Assembly (NCBI GenBank): GCA_030549495.1
Contig: JAUIRK010000570.1
Location: 854,501-918,500 of the forward strand
Length of the DNA stretch: 64,000 nucleotides
Direction of reading: 5' to 3'
From: Nectonema munidae
Lineage: Eukaryota; Nematomorpha; Nectonematoida; Nectonematidae
A program made the position numbers and the translations under genes. Positions 32,391-45,286 of the stretch are shown here, one piece after another; within the stretch, counting starts at the first letter, position 1; every line of letters begins with the position of its first letter. Below the pieces are notes generated by a model. The model was not told the DNA's origin, ran no database searches, and was given only the letters and a program-made list of their open reading frames with translations.

Positions 32391-35293
32391 GCCATATGCA
32401 GTCTGACGTACGGACACCAATTTTTGACATTACCCAACCAGACAAAAATACTATTGAAAAAAATCAAGAACAAAAATTTGTATTTTTTACAAATATAATT
32501 AATATCAAAAATAATTTAAGGATAGATTAAATAATTACCAATTTAAAGGTAAATTATTTAACTCCTTATTTGACATATAAAATTAGTGAATGAAAAACCA
32601 GGATTCTTATAATTCCTCTGGGATTCTACTGTTAAGAGAAGTGAAAACAAAGAGATTCCCAGAAAAACAGAATATCTCGTAACTCTAGGACTGAGAGGCT
32701 TTGCAGCCAGTGTTTTCACTCAAAAAATATAATGAAAAGTGTGGAAATGTTAAAAAATAACTAAAATGAAATTTTCAAAATATCTGTTTATTTCAATTTA
32801 AAAACATGAAAAGTAAGAAATTGAAGAGAGTATGATAAAATAAAGGGCATCTGTAAAATTTTAAACTTTTGGATATTGTATTCTTTTATCAACTTTTGAA
32901 TTTTTTATTTGAGGGTTTCTATGAAAGAGATGTTACAATAAAAGATTTATAAAATGCGTATTATAAATATATCACAAATTCTCTTTCTCCATTTAGATGT
33001 CAGTTTTATTTTTTGGAATTTCAAAAAATGATATCATTCAAATTCTGTTTTGGGATGAAATGAAAATTGCTAACTAAAAAAATATCACAATTGAGTTTAG
33101 AAAGACACAAATAGGCCTTCTATAAAGTAAAGGGCAGTTAAAAATTTTAAGAAAGGTTTAAAAAATTGTGCAGTTTTTAGTTTTTTTGGATAAAATTATT
33201 TATGAAAAATTTCAAAAAAAATACACATCATTCTAACCATTTTTTAGAATAAGTTTACCGCAGGCGATTTTACTTAAATTACACAGAAACATTTACAAAT
33301 ATCATGCTATGATCCGAAACACAACTTTTCTTTTTCAAAATGGAACTAATTCTGATTGAACTATACGGTGATATGTTAAAAAATTAGTAATGGAAGAGAG
33401 TGGGGAGAGACGATCGTCCTTTCGCCTTCCTCCCTCTGAATCTGCAACTGGATCGGAAACTACTTTTTAAAAATCTTTTCCTAACAGATTTTCAAGGTTT
33501 TTTTGGTAGGTGTAACAAGCGTAGCTTCATCTCTACAAATGCAGCCCGATTTAATAATTTTTATAAATTTATAAAAATTATTATAAAAAAAAAATATATA
33601 TATATATATAATTATTATTTTTATAATATTTTTTATATGGACATAGATTTCATAGATTTTTCTGGCAAGAGATAAATGCGAAACAATTGTACTTTTAAAA
33701 CCAAAAATGGTTAATTATTTTATCTAATAATCACAATAGCATTTTTAAACTATCTTGGAAAATGATTTGCTCGTTGAGATCAGCAATACTTGGACAAAAT
33801 AACAATGGGACAGCATTTAAGTTGATTTATCTTAATCCTATTTGACGAATAACTAGTGATTCATCTGGCATATTTGTTCTTCAGTTCCATTTTTCTAAAA
33901 TTTATACTACTCATTATGAAAACAACTTTAAATTTGTTTTTGAATGTTTTCTAGTTTTGCATGCTAATAAATATGAATTAAATGCCTCTAGGCAAATGTT
34001 TGGGCCTTTTGAATTCTATACTAAAATCCATTAAATTGTACATGCTAATAACTTACTTACCCAGTTTACAAGGCTGAAATATTTTTACTGGACATGCTCT
34101 GATCATAATTCATTCATCAACAGAGATACAATCAGGATTCAATGCCTAAAAAATGAAACATATTTATTTATCAAATTAAAATTACTTCTGAAATATATTG
34201 AAGGAATGTGCATTGAGTAAGCGTACTTTTATACTTTTAGGCAATCCTCCAAATGATTAAATCTAATTTTCAACTTGAGATGGTTCCCTCCAATAACAGC
34301 TTTCAAAAAAGGAGCTCTCTTACTACGATGGAGGTGAACAAATGAAATGTTATCCTTCAACTCCAAGCATATATAGAACTGAAATGTGGCCATGCAATTT
34401 CTTTACATTAAGAAGTTTCATATGGTAGCAAAACTCTTTAGAAATATCTTTCCTTCTTTTGCATGTCCTACACCTTTTTTATAAGAAAAAAAGTTGCTAA
34501 GAGTTCAGTCCTCAAAGCTGGGAAAAAATTATGCAGCTTTCTTACCACCCTAAGGCCAAACTTGTTAAGTGAATTTGATAAAAAAATTATTAAATAATAA
34601 AAAAAACTTTCACCCTTAGAAATCTGAGACCTGATCCAGAACACTTTCAGAGATATTAGCTCAGGTTATTACATTTTTTATCACAAATTTAATGTATTAA
34701 AGAAATACAAGTATCTTTGGCATAGAAGCATACGGTACTTTTTTATGCCAAGTTTTCGACAAGTAAAAATAGGTCAACTAATTTCAGTTTTGCAGAAATT
34801 AACAATTTCTATAATGAAACTATTTAATGAAGTTTTGGTTAAGTGATAGATATATAAATTAATTGGTGTTATTAAACTTTACCCGCTCATGGTTCCACAC
34901 AAGGAATGCAATTATGCATTCTCTATCAAAACATCCCAATGAAATTTTACCTTCGTTAGATCAATAAATACTTAGATTATAGATTATAAAAAGCCTTTAT
35001 TTAACAAAATACTTTATATTCTAGATAATGTAGAAAAATTAGATAATTAATTGTATTAAAAATAATAGTGAGAATTTGAAACATTTTACTTATGGTTCAA
35101 GTTGTACTATAGTTAAAAATATTGAATATGTAAAGTGAATAACTGACTTTCATCTATGATAAATGAAAAGAATATAATTTCAAAGTATGTGTCTTCTCTA
35201 CAAAGATTTATTTGATTTTTCCTTCTTTAGTGACTCTTATTTATTGACTTAACTTCGAAATCTATATTCCCTTCTGAAACAGTGGGTGAAAAC
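32391..35293. other. AT-rich spacer upstream of a LINE
   Basis: Contains an (AT)n tract near 33592-33610. Between about 33790 and 34560 some plus-strand frames stay open for 30-50 codons and might be a decayed LINE ORF1, but I see no diagnostic zinc knuckle or coiled coil. The 91-codon frame at 33400-33675 ends in low-complexity sequence. Nothing firm. Confidence 0.4.
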
Positions 35294-38060
35294 ATGCTCA
35301 ACTTCACTATCGTATCTTTGAATGTCCAATCTTTGAAAGCTAAATATGTAAACTAATGAGTATTAAGAATAATATTTTTCAATAATCTGGTCGTTTTATC
35401 TATTTACAAGAAACTCGGGTTCACTCTTCTCATGATACCAGCATTTATGACAAGAACGTTTATGCTTTTGTCTCTCTTCTTTCAACTAAATCTTTACATT
35501 GAGGGTTATGTTTACTTATCCACTCATCTCAATATAACTTTCGCCAGAATTTTCTGAGCTTTTCTTTGTAAAAATTTTTGTCTCAAAATATAATTATTTA
35601 GTTCGTCATAATCTTTATAGATCTCGATTTTATTATACCAACAGTCTTACTCGTTTCTATCTATAAATTGTTTCTTTTTTACAATTGTTTTCTTTATATA
35701 AATGTAGTGTATACGCTGATGACTTCAATTCAAACTTCTTCAATTTTAAGAAATCCAATGTGATATATCAGTACATATTGATTACTTTGTCTCTTGTTTT
35801 GATTTTTTATTATTAGAAACATTACTCGCTCTGTGCATGCAACTCTTTTAGATAATATTTTAATTTCTCTTTTATTACCCTTTCGCACGTCTAATGTATT
35901 TGATTGTAATATATCCAATCATTTACCAGTATTTGTAACTTTCGATTGGCGAGTTAGGGTGTTATTTCTCCTGCATATGTTGAAAAAATTGACAATAACC
36001 TTTTGTATACCGTATATTTCGGTGTATAGGTCGATCTTTTACCCCCCCCCCTCCCCCCAAATCGGCCCAAATTGAGGGACGACTTATATAACAGTAACAA
36101 AAAGCAAACCTTTAAATCTTGTGGCATATTAGTGCAGGAAGCCAGGCCTAACCGTATACCGACGACAGCCTCGGTGTGGTAACTACCGATGTAAATAGAG
36201 ATTTTTTAACTATAAAGATTTATGTTAATACTACCTTATATATTATTTCATATTGTAAGTAGAACAGCATTTATAATAACATATGTTGTCTTTAATTAAT
36301 GCCCGGTGTTTTATATATGATAACTTTTACACTTCTGCTTACGCAAGCCGATAACTTAGGCGAGTTCTGTATTTTAGAGGTCGACTTATAACTCAAGTAT
36401 TAGCAAAAATCATAAAAAATTACTCTCATTTTGGAGGTCGACTTATAAACCGAAATATATGGTAAATCACTTTAAGAACATTGACTGGAGTAAAATATAT
36501 AACATTAATGTACCTTTCTTTTATTGATATTTCACTTTGGAGTTGTGAAATCTTCTAGGCTTGTAAAATCTCAATCCTTCTCTAAAAAAAGTGATAATCC
36601 GTGAATGAGTATTGAAATGTTAGAAATGACTAAGCTCAGAACAAAATGTTGAAATTAATATAAAATCAAAGGTTCAAATAATTTATTAAAGTCTAAACAC
36701 TACATTGATTTTCCTAAATGTAAAACATGAAATTGTTGAATATATTCCATCAAAATTTGAGTTCTGCTATTTTACATGTAATGATAAATTTATACTCTAT
36801 AAAATCATTGAGGTTAAGCGGATCTAAAGATTTTTATAAACTAAATGCTGGTCTTATTAAAGTAATTGATGTTTTTCTAGTAATGTCCCTTGAATCTCTT
36901 TTTAATAAATGTATTAATGAAACTCTTTTTCCTTCTAGCTTGAAAATATCTAAGTTGGTTCGTTCGCGTTTATAAAAATGGTAACGCTTTCTTTACGTCG
37001 AATTACAGGCACATTGCAAATGTTCCTGCAGTTTCCAAAATTTTTGAAAGGACATTGAACATTAGGATATATAACTACTTTGAGTAAAATAACTTTTTTG
37101 GGGTCATAGAGTTTGAATATAGAAAATTTCACTCGATTGAAAACTTATATTCTCATTTTGAAAACATTTTAGAGTTTTGGAATGCAAAGAAAAATTGCAT
37201 AGCTTTACTTCTAGACCTCAAAAGTGAAGCATTCTTTTAAAAATATCATTAGCGTAATTTCTTATTTTTTATATGAGAGACCTTAATATGTTTATGTAAA
37301 TAACAAAAAATCCAAATTTGAATATTTTAAAAATTTTGCAGTTCCCCAAGTCTCTATTCATGGTCCACTTTTCTTTAATATATACATAAATGATTTTTTA
37401 GACCGTTTACTTTCAAAATCTATCAAGACTTTTATTTATACTGATGATATTTCTTGGTTATTTCCACTAAAATGAATTATCATATTAAAAAACCTTATTT
37501 TGAATGAATATTTTAATAATTCCAATAGCTTAAAAGTGTTTTATATCAAAAGCTTTTTAAGAGACGTTACAAAGAAAGAGGATGAAATAATAAAATAGAA
37601 AAGTACGCATTTAATATAGAAAAAGACGAATTTAAACCCAAAATCGAATGTGCGAACAACTGCATTTGTATAAAATAAAATTGTATACATTTTATAATAT
37701 GATCTCACATTTAGAACTCAATGCATATATATATTATATAGCCTGACCTATAAAAAGTTTCTAGAATCAGAAAAGGCTTAAGGCCATGAAAAAACTTCAG
37801 AAAAATTTGATAAGTGATTTGTAACAAGTAGTTGAGTGGAAATGTAGGTGAACGCATTATTTGAAGAAAATGCACATGTCAGGTTGCTTTACCTATTCTA
37901 AGAATCAACAATTTCTCAAATCATACAAATGAAAATACAGACAGTGTGAACTTGTATTGGAATTTGAAAGTGTTATTCATATTCAATTTTTACATTTCTA
38001 TAAAAGGGTGGATAAATTTAAAAATTATATTGTTCCCTTGATCGCTAGAGATTTTTGATC
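35294..38060 (+). mobile_element. LINE (non-LTR) relic: endonuclease plus reverse transcriptase, split by a MITE
   Basis: The endonuclease starts at the ATG at 35294 with FTIVSLNVQSLKAK. It has YLQETRVHSSHD (35401-35436), containing the catalytic glutamate, and ends with DCNISNHLPVFVTF (near 35905-35945), a variant of the SDHxP motif. A MITE occupies 36010-36462. The reverse transcriptase resumes with YKNG and NYRHIANVPAVSKIFERTLN (near 36970-37065), matching the NYRPISLLPxxSKIFE motif. It continues with FEYRKFHSIEN (FGFRxxHST), then VPQVSIHGPLFFNIYINDF (near 37325-37395), then FIYTDDIS, the catalytic YxDD (near 37435). A C-terminal region is faintly traceable to about 38060. Many stops and frameshifts interrupt it, so it is long dead. 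The arrangement fits the CR1/Jockey-type group; the clade is not resolved. Confidence 0.82.
36010..36462. mobile_element. TA-flanked MITE, second copy, inserted in a LINE
   Basis: Left end CCGTATATTTCGGTGTATAG; right end reverse-complemented CCATATATTTCGGTTTATAA. TA flanks both sides (36008-36009 and 36463-36464). The interior matches 19495-20128 in opposite orientation but lacks its nested TTAA element. A C-rich run lies at 36043-36058. It sits between the endonuclease and reverse-transcriptase parts of the LINE, so it arrived after the LINE. Confidence 0.92.
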
Positions 38061-39477
38061 TTTTCAGTGTGTAGCAAGATGCTTGAATAAAAACAATAAA
38101 TACGCAGTTATCGGAAGCTCTTTTTCCGTAAAAAAACGAAATTCTAGAAGATAAAAGAAATATCTGTTATATTTTTCAAATGAATCAACACTTTATCATA
38201 TTATTTATTTTTCAGTACTGAGTATCTATATCTCTCTGTAGCAAATGTGTATGGTAAATTTTTCCTAATATCCCATTTTCAGTGATATGACAGAAATAAA
38301 AAAAGACATTTGCTTCCTGTTTTTGTGTCAGGGATCGGAAGTGTCTTATAAATTGGTGTAATTTTTATATGAATTTTTGGTTCAAAATACACACCCGTTT
38401 TATAAATGTGTGCATATAAAAGCACTCAATAAAAATGAGAATGCTGTAATGTTTCTTTTGCAAGACAGAATACGACTTCTTAGAGGCAAATCTTTTAGAC
38501 TCAATCAAATCAAAATAATAAATATCTACCCCGTGTTAAAACTAATATGTATTTTTTATTTATTATTCTAAACTAGCTAAAACTGAAAAAGAATATGTAA
38601 ACAGAAAATTAACGCCATCTTTATACTTTTTCTCTCAAATAGTTCATTATATATGATTAAATTTGTATTCTTTCCTTTATATGTCCATCGTCAATACAAA
38701 AAGGATGAAATGCTTTATCTTGCAAAAGCCCACTGAACTACATTTTTGATTGAATGGTCGCAATATAAATTAGGTTTCACGCTAATGGATGACTAATTTT
38801 TACTGAAATAAACGAATATCTTCTTAAAACTTTCCGAAAGTCTTAATTTTTTAAAACAAATTTAAAATGATGGTATGTGTCCCAATGTTTTTAACTATAT
38901 AAAATTAAATATATATTTTTCTTTTTATCCACTTATTAAAAGCTGGTAAAAGCGAAACCTCAAAATTATTAGAAACCTCAATTTTTTAAAACATATTAAA
39001 AATAATGTGATTTGTTCCAATGTTATGAAATATTTAAAATAAAAATTGATTTTTTATTTTTTACTTCTTTTTATACTTTTTTAAATATTTTGATTTTTAC
39101 ATCTAGCTGGTTTAAAACATTGAAATACATCGCATTATTCTTATTTTATTTGAAAAAATAATATTTCAAAAAGTTTTGTTTAAATTTTGTTTTATTTTAG
39201 ATTATTTCGATTAAAAAGTCATACACGTATAAACTAATTTTAAATACTTGGAAAGAATATAGCCAAATTATTCATTTTGTAAATCCACATTTATCACGCA
39301 CAGATGAAAGAAGAAAAAAATCTACATACAGGGAACCAACAATCGTTGAAGTTTAAAAATATTTGCTACAACAAGTTTATTATATTCAACTATTCTGCGA
39401 AAAATTTGAATACTTTTTATTCATAATTTTACGTTTAAAATAAATATTAATTGTTTTATTGAAATTTTTCTGCAACG
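38061..39477. other. AT-rich spacer, no gene seen
   Basis: Low-complexity AT-rich DNA. The sequence CCTCAAAATTATTAGAAACCTC and similar words near 38825-39010 hint at an old partial duplication around 38840 and 38965. The 64-codon frame at 38377-38571 is unsupported. Confidence 0.45.
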
Positions 39478-40715
39478 TCAATTAACATGGATTTTCTCAA
39501 AAAAAAAGCTAACAATTACAAACCTGATCGAATATATAAATGAAATTACACTTGAAGCGAACAAAAGTAAAATAGTAAATGTTATTCATCTTGACTTCAA
39601 AAAGCATTTGATACTGTTCCTCATGAAAGGCGCCTCCTAAAACTGCAATATTATGGTTTTTCTGGCAATTTTTTGAGTTGGATAAAAGACTATATTTGCA
39701 AAGGCAAGTCCCTTGTAAGATTAAACGGAATTTACTCAACGGTTACTGAGGTCACAAGTGGCGTTCCACAAAACTCTATAATGGGTCCAATTCTTTTCAG
39801 TCTGTTCATAAACGATATACCTGATAAGCTCAAATCTCGTTATAAATTATCTGCAGACGATATCAAAATATATACTGTTTCTAATGAATCTTCAATCTTT
39901 CTACTTCAGCAAGATTTGCATTCAATTTATGAATGGACCATTGGATGGGACTTGAAATTAAATCTGGTTAAGTATAATGATCTTCAAATTAGAAGATCTT
40001 ATGAGCAAGCCTTTTTTATAGGTGGTAAAACCACTAAAGAAAACTTTAAAATACAATGACTTGGGGCTGACAATTGAATCTAAACTCTGTTTTACCGAAC
40101 ATGTGTCTTGTAGTGTCAAGAAAGCTTTTTCTGTACTTCATATGATAAAAAATACTTTTATTTTATCTGACTTAAATGTTGCTGTTCATTTATTTAAGTC
40201 ATTAGTTAGGCCTTCTTTTGAATATGGTAATATAATTTTTGGTAACTCCTTCATATCTAACATGAAGAAGATTGAAAAAGTACAAAAAGTATTTACTAAA
40301 TATTTAAAGGGAATGAAAAACCTCAGCTAAGAAGAAAGACTCCAAATTTTTAATCTTGCTACTTTATACTACAGAACATTTCGTGAGGAAATGTAAACAA
40401 TATTTAACATTATAAAAGGTAATATCAATCTTAACAAAAATGTCTTACCTGAGTTTTATTCAAGAATATTCAGATCACATAAGTTAATCAAAAGTAGGAC
40501 AAATCAGAATCTGCTTACAAGTACCTACAAAATTATTTTTCTCAAAGAGCATTCAATAAATGGAATGGTTTACCCATTGACGTTGTAAACTCATCCAATA
40601 TAGATGTATTTAAAAAGAAGCTTCTGTATTTCTGAATTTGATCATGATAATTTAGATGCATTTTTCATAGGTGTATGCCATCTTTATGCTTAAAAATTGT
40701 TATGTTATGTTAAAT
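39478..40715 (+). mobile_element. 5'-truncated LINE, reverse transcriptase C-terminal half
   Basis: Reads LIEYINEITLEANKSKIVNV then HLDF, AFDTVPHERRLLKLQYYGF, GIYSTVTEVTSGVPQNSIM, GPILFSLFINDIPDKLKS and KLSADDIKIY (39850-39861), where SADD replaces the usual YADD or FADD. The thumb region follows in a second frame from 40022: LVRPSFEYGNIIFGNS and MKKIEKVQKVFTKYLKGM, then LYYRTFREEM near 40363. The first 100-odd codons have small frame changes. The 3' end has a short (TTATG)n-like tail near 40698. The domain order is that of the CR1/Jockey/Rex1-like group. Everything upstream of the reverse-transcriptase palm is missing, the usual result of incomplete reverse transcription. It is better preserved than the LINE at 35294 and belongs to another lineage. 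Confidence 0.88.
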
Positions 40716-40869
40716 ATAAATTATAAGGGTAAGTGCTCTAAAAACCAACGCTTTCTCTGATATTTCAGTCTGTTTTTCGGTGCAAAAATCTTTTCGTTAA
40801 ATATAGGTCGGATCTAGATGTAGACAACCAGTTAAATTTCCTGCTTTCGTATATGTCCCCTCTTCTAGT

Positions 40870-40971
40870 ATGGATATCAGAAATTTTGAGGGAGATACAT
40901 CTGGCTCGTATGTTTATTCAGAAAGTGATTTTGAATCCATAAGTTATACAAATAACGGAGAAAATAAATAA
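40870..40971 (+). other. Small acidic open frame, status unknown
   Basis: An ATG frame of 33 residues, MDIRNFEGDTSGSYVYSESD then FESISYTNN. Its S/D/E-rich composition differs from chance frames nearby and resembles N-termini of piggyBac transposases, but no core follows. Possibly an exon or a relic; weak. Confidence 0.2.
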
Positions 40972-41482
40972 AACAATCATGTAATATTTGTTTTTCTTGA
41001 AACGCTTGTTTAAAATATTTTTTTGGGAACCTATAAAATTTTTGAGGATAGAGATTCTGAAGAAATATAACTTTTTAATTAGGTCTAAGAATTCGCGTAA
41101 AAAAATTTTAAGTCCAAATAAATATTTTTGATCTTTTTTAACTCAAAATATTGTATGAGTTTGCCAAAAAAAAAGGCTAATAGATAATTACAAGTGATAT
41201 TTTAAATTTAGTTTCACTCCCTAAAACAAGCTAAATTTTATGTAATCGGAATAGTATTTTATTATTAATGATTCTGAAGTTCGTATTTTTGGCTTTTTTA
41301 TTGTCACTTTTATATCGGGGAGTCAAAAAGGCAATGACATCAATTATTTTTTGTCATAGAAATATTGCAAACTTTTTTGAAGGCTAAAATTAGTAGAGAT
41401 AAGAGAAAGAAGAATTTTGAAAAAACATATGCATTTAAATGAAAGTATAGAATCACTTCAAAATAATTTTTATTTAATAAAT

Positions 41483-41627
41483 TGAGTAAGGTTGGTTAAG
41501 TACTTGGTTTCGATTACTCAAGCTCTTGGATTAGATCCCGCATCAAGACTACTTTCTCATAGTTCGATAGAAGCGGCGCAGTTGTGCCTTCTCGATGAAA
41601 ATACCCCACGGAACCTTTACCTTACCA
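41483..41627 (+). mobile_element. tRNA-derived SINE, copy 2
   Basis: Head TGAGTAAGGTTGGTTAAG (box A-like), then a decayed box B (TTGGATTAGATCCC), a body with CATAGTTCGATAGAAGCGGC, and a tail GATGAAAATACCCCACGG then CTTTACCTTAC. It aligns over its whole length with 45161-45286 (opposite strand) and 51203-51350. Confidence 0.85.
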
Positions 41628-43599
41628 AGATACACAAAAGCTAAAATCAGAAATAATTCCCACAAAATTTTTATAAATATTGATCTCGTAAAGGCCGCGT
41701 AATTATTTTAAGATCATTAAATAAAATATTTATGCCAAATTTTTTTATTTGAGGACAAAACCTTTGCTTTATTGAAAATGCAGTAACGGGGGTGCAAGTA
41801 AATTTTTGATTTATTTTAACCTATTTCGACTGAACAAAGCAAAGACTTGCATTTCATTGAAAATAAGAGTTCGTTTGCTTTATCTTTGGGAACATTGGTA
41901 TAAAAAGGGTTATGTATAACTTTTTTTACAATTTATGCTTTATTACAATTAAGTTTTTTAGAATAAAATCTATTTCATGATAAAAAAATTATTTTATTAT
42001 TAAAAAAAATTTTAACGAAGGATATAAATATAAAAGAAATATTAAAATCTATCAACTAAATAAACTGCTAAATAAACAGTTGAGCTATTTCTTTGCATAT
42101 GAACATGACAAACTGAAATATGGTTTACTAAAACTGAAATATGGTTTACTATTTGTGAGTCACAGTAGCTCTTAACCAATATTTAAGTCAAGCGCTAAAA
42201 GATCTTTCAGCTTGAAAAGAAGTAGACGGCAAAACTAAAAGTAGTCTTAGTAACTTTTCAACATTCGGAAATATACAACGAACTTCTGGTTACATTATAG
42301 TGAATATTTAGCAATTATCTTCAAGAAAAGCTCCAGTAAACAAAATGGAACTACCTCTGTTTAATTTTACGTTGAAGAATGGGAAAATTTAAATACAAAT
42401 AAAAACAAATATCATTGTGGCTTTTGTTTTTAATACATGGGAAAAATTTCGAAGTTATTCACGGCAAAGCGGAGGGGTATATAAATTTTAATTTTCTAAA
42501 GAGTGAATGCTACATACAAGTGAATCCAAAAAGCTAAAAACGTGGGCAGATTGAGGGCATTATATTTTTTGATTAGATTGCGGGCCGCCTACAAATAGGA
42601 GGGGGGGAGGGGTGGAGTGGCCAAACATTTGCTATTCAACGCCGTCTAAACAATATTATTTGAAAAAAACGCCCCCTTAGACGATTTTCTATTCCAAGGA
42701 AATGCCCCCTACTTATAATATATATTTTTTCTTTCAGAATGAAAAGATGCATATACTTTCATATGACAGTTAAGTATGACGTTCATCTTCCACATTTAAT
42801 TGTTCTGTTGGATATAACTGAAATTAATTCTGAAATCCCCACTCTCACGTTATCCATAGGCTTTCTTTCATTACTTGAACTTTTATTTGCAGTACTAACT
42901 CCATTTTGTGTCATAACATCTGTGAGAAAGATTAAGAATACTTTAGTCACATCACGATAGTGGGAAGAGAATTAAAACTTTTTAACATGCAAAATTTATA
43001 TCTACTCATATAAATTACTTTCCAAAAATTAACTATCAAAATTGTGCAAAATATATGAAAAAAATTAAATACAATCCCATCTTTTCACAGCGCGCCTTAA
43101 GAATTTCAAAATGACCCATTGGTAGCCATTGGTTTAATGCATATGCATAAGACTGATTTAAATGACATTGTGTCATTGTATAGCGATTCCTTGTTTTCAA
43201 CCGTTTAAGTTCGGTGAAGATTCTCTAGCTGGAAGCAACTGATACCGACCTCTAATGATAATGGTAGTTAAACCCTACTATTAACTTTGGAATGAGTAAA
43301 AACACAAAAATTTGCAGAGTAAGAAAAAAAGACTTTTGAAGAATAGCATTTGAGTCAAAATAAAGAAGGACATTTGTTTCGTTTGAATCAAATAATAGCA
43401 AAATTACCATAAATATAACTAAGACATAAGGGGTGTAAAAAACCATCTTACACTTACAAAATTGGTTAAGTGGTGTGTGCAACTTGGCTCCTGCACATCT
43501 ATTCCATGGTAAATCCACTGATGGGATGAAAAATGGGCGGAGAGCGATTCCCCATTGTCCCTCTACTGATTGCGCAACTGCATATGTACACATAATGGA
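41628..43599. other. Spacer, no gene supported
   Basis: A G-rich block lies at 42598-42620. The 73-codon frame at 42739-42960 is hydrophobic but matches nothing known. The 113-codon minus-strand frame at 43252-43593 starts in sequence that looks repetitive (43440-43593) and then becomes low-complexity. No gene is claimed. Confidence 0.4.
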
Positions 43600-43740
43600 G
43601 GGTGAAGAAGAGCTTCATCTTTAATCGACACTGTTTCGAACTATGACCAGGAAAGACTTAAACTGGATTCAAACCCTAGACTAGTGATTCTGAAAGTAAA
43701 CGTTTGCGCCCTCTATAGGAGACACTTCACACATTTCATT
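43600..43740 (-). mobile_element. Possible SINE head, second family
   Basis: Minus-strand reading contains a box B-like motif GGGTTTGAATCCAG (near 43665-43678), followed by AAGTCTTTCCTGGTCATAG and TTCGAAACA. The CATAGTTCGA segment is shared with the main SINE family here, but the flanks differ. No clover-leaf fold is evident. Probably a related SINE or an old recombinant. Confidence 0.4.
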
Positions 43741-44304
43741 GTAGAAATGTGAGTTAGCGCAATAAACATAATTTTAAGTCAAGAGTAGAAAATATATGTG
43801 AGTTATATTTAAACTAATTTAGGAAGAAAATCAAGAAACGTAAGTGTTAAATGGAAAATAGAATGATGAGTGGGGTGTAAAAATTTTTTTTAATATTATT
43901 TCATTTTATATTAATCTTATATAATTTTTGCACCCATGTTTCTTTCTAATAATATCTTCTAGAGCGCATTTTTCCAAAAAAAATAATGTTTAAAAGGATT
44001 TTGAGTAGAAAAAGTTTACTAGAACTTCTAATATCAAAGCCATTACCTAGTCAATCTTATTCAGCGATTTAAACAGAATATAATATTTGCAATTCTTTGC
44101 GACATTTTCAAGATACTTGATAAATCAAATTATTCGTATTGAATATATCGGGATAGCAAAGGATGGAGCAGAAAAAAAATTCATAATTTAATTTAATCGT
44201 AATAAAATGTCTGGAAATTTTTTGAAAAGAAAAATATTACCAGATATTGGCACTTTGTTGAACACTGGTAGTCAGAGGTCAAGACAATTATCTAATTTGA
44301 CAGC

Positions 44305-44440
44305 TTTACCGGTTAACGACCACAGTCGACATATGTCGACTTTACAAAAATGTTAATTGTCTGCGTTTATTCATGCTTTTTAATACATCTTCTGCTTTAT
44401 ACTAGATATCGTCTGAATATTCTGTTCGTTAACAGGTTAA
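44305..44440 (+). mobile_element. TTAA MITE, family B, copy 2
   Basis: The left end follows TTTA (mutated TTAA) and reads CCGGTTAACGACCA. The right end, reverse-complemented, reads CCTGTTAACGAACAG next to an intact TTAA. A perfect 16-bp palindrome, GTCGACATATGTCGAC, sits just inside the left end. TGTCTGCG, TTCTGC and CGTCTG stand at the same places as the three CGTCTGC words of family A. Confidence 0.88.
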
Positions 44441-44579
44441 AAGAAATCTTTTATATATCTTTTACAATTTATAAAAAAAATTTATTAATTAAATTTAATA
44501 AAATTTATAAGAAATATATTTTTTTTATATCTTTTATAAAAATCTTTTACATGCCACGAAACTCAAATAAAATTAAAAC

Positions 44580-44718
44580 CTAACCCGTTAACGCCCAGGA
44601 TAATTAGACGATATCTGATGTAAAGCACGTGATTTGTATTATTAAAGAGAATTTATAAACTCAAATGATCATATTTTTATAAAGTCTAATATAGTCCACT
44701 CTGGTTTTAACCGATTAT
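44580..44718 (-). mobile_element. TTAA MITE, family B, copy 3 (diverged)
   Basis: Opposite orientation, 140 bp from copy 2. It starts CTAA then CCCGTTAACGCCC and contains TTAGACGATATCTG. It ends in GGTTTTAACCG near 44715. The palindrome has decayed to AAAGTCTAATATAGTC. It is an older insertion than copy 2. Confidence 0.7.
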
Positions 44719-45026
44719 TTAGGCGCACATGATTATATAGCATAGATCTAAAGACATAGAATATTTTTTCAAATCTTTTAACTTTCGCTGCGTTTTAAAT
44801 AGAAATCGAGAAAAAATGAGCATTTCAATAACACTTATTCCGTTTGATTTGGACGAACTATTATTTAGAAGGGTTATTTAAAAAACGATAATTTAATACC
44901 GCAGGGATTGGAAATCTTGTTCTTCAAAAGCTCCACTCCATTACTTAGTGAGGTTGTTAGTTGGTTAGTGACGTTAGAAAGAATAATATGTGAGTTAATT
45001 CTTTAATATTGCGAGCAATTAGTTGG

Positions 45027-45142
45027 TTAACCCATATCATCTCATGGTCAGTTCAGTGTCTCAGACGATTTCTTGTTTTTAAGGTTATATAAATCTTAAT
45101 ACGCTTATTCTTGTATGATTTCTCTGGGATGAAATGGATCAA
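45027..45142. mobile_element. TTAA MITE, family C
   Basis: Left end TTAA then CCCATATCATCTCATGG. Right end, reverse-complemented, is TTGA then TCCATTTCATCCCAGAG. The interior has a CAGACGATTT word like the other TTAA elements. About 116 bp. The right TTAA is mutated. Confidence 0.65.
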
Positions 45143-45160
45143 TTTATTTGTTAAATAATA

Positions 45161-45286
45161 AAGGTAAAGTTATAGGGGTGTTTTCATCGAGAAGGCACAA
45201 TTGTGCCGCTTGTATCGAACTATGAGAAAGTAGGCTTGGTGCAGGATCGAACCCAAGACCTTGAGTTACCAACCTTACTCACGCAA
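45161..45286 (-). mobile_element. tRNA-derived SINE, copy 3
   Basis: Read on the minus strand: TGAGTAAGGTTGGTAACTCA, box B GGGTTCGATCC, CATAGTTCGATACAAGCGGC, then GATGAAAACACCCC and CTTTACCTT. It has the best preserved box B of the four copies. It lies 18 bp from a TTAA MITE. Confidence 0.88.

Noticed and set aside
33790-34560. LINE ORF1 upstream of the LINE at 35294
   Set aside because: Frames are only moderately open and no zinc-knuckle, RNA-binding or coiled-coil pattern can be seen.
43252-43593. 113-codon minus-strand frame
   Set aside because: No domain; it starts in probable repeat sequence and ends in low-complexity residues.
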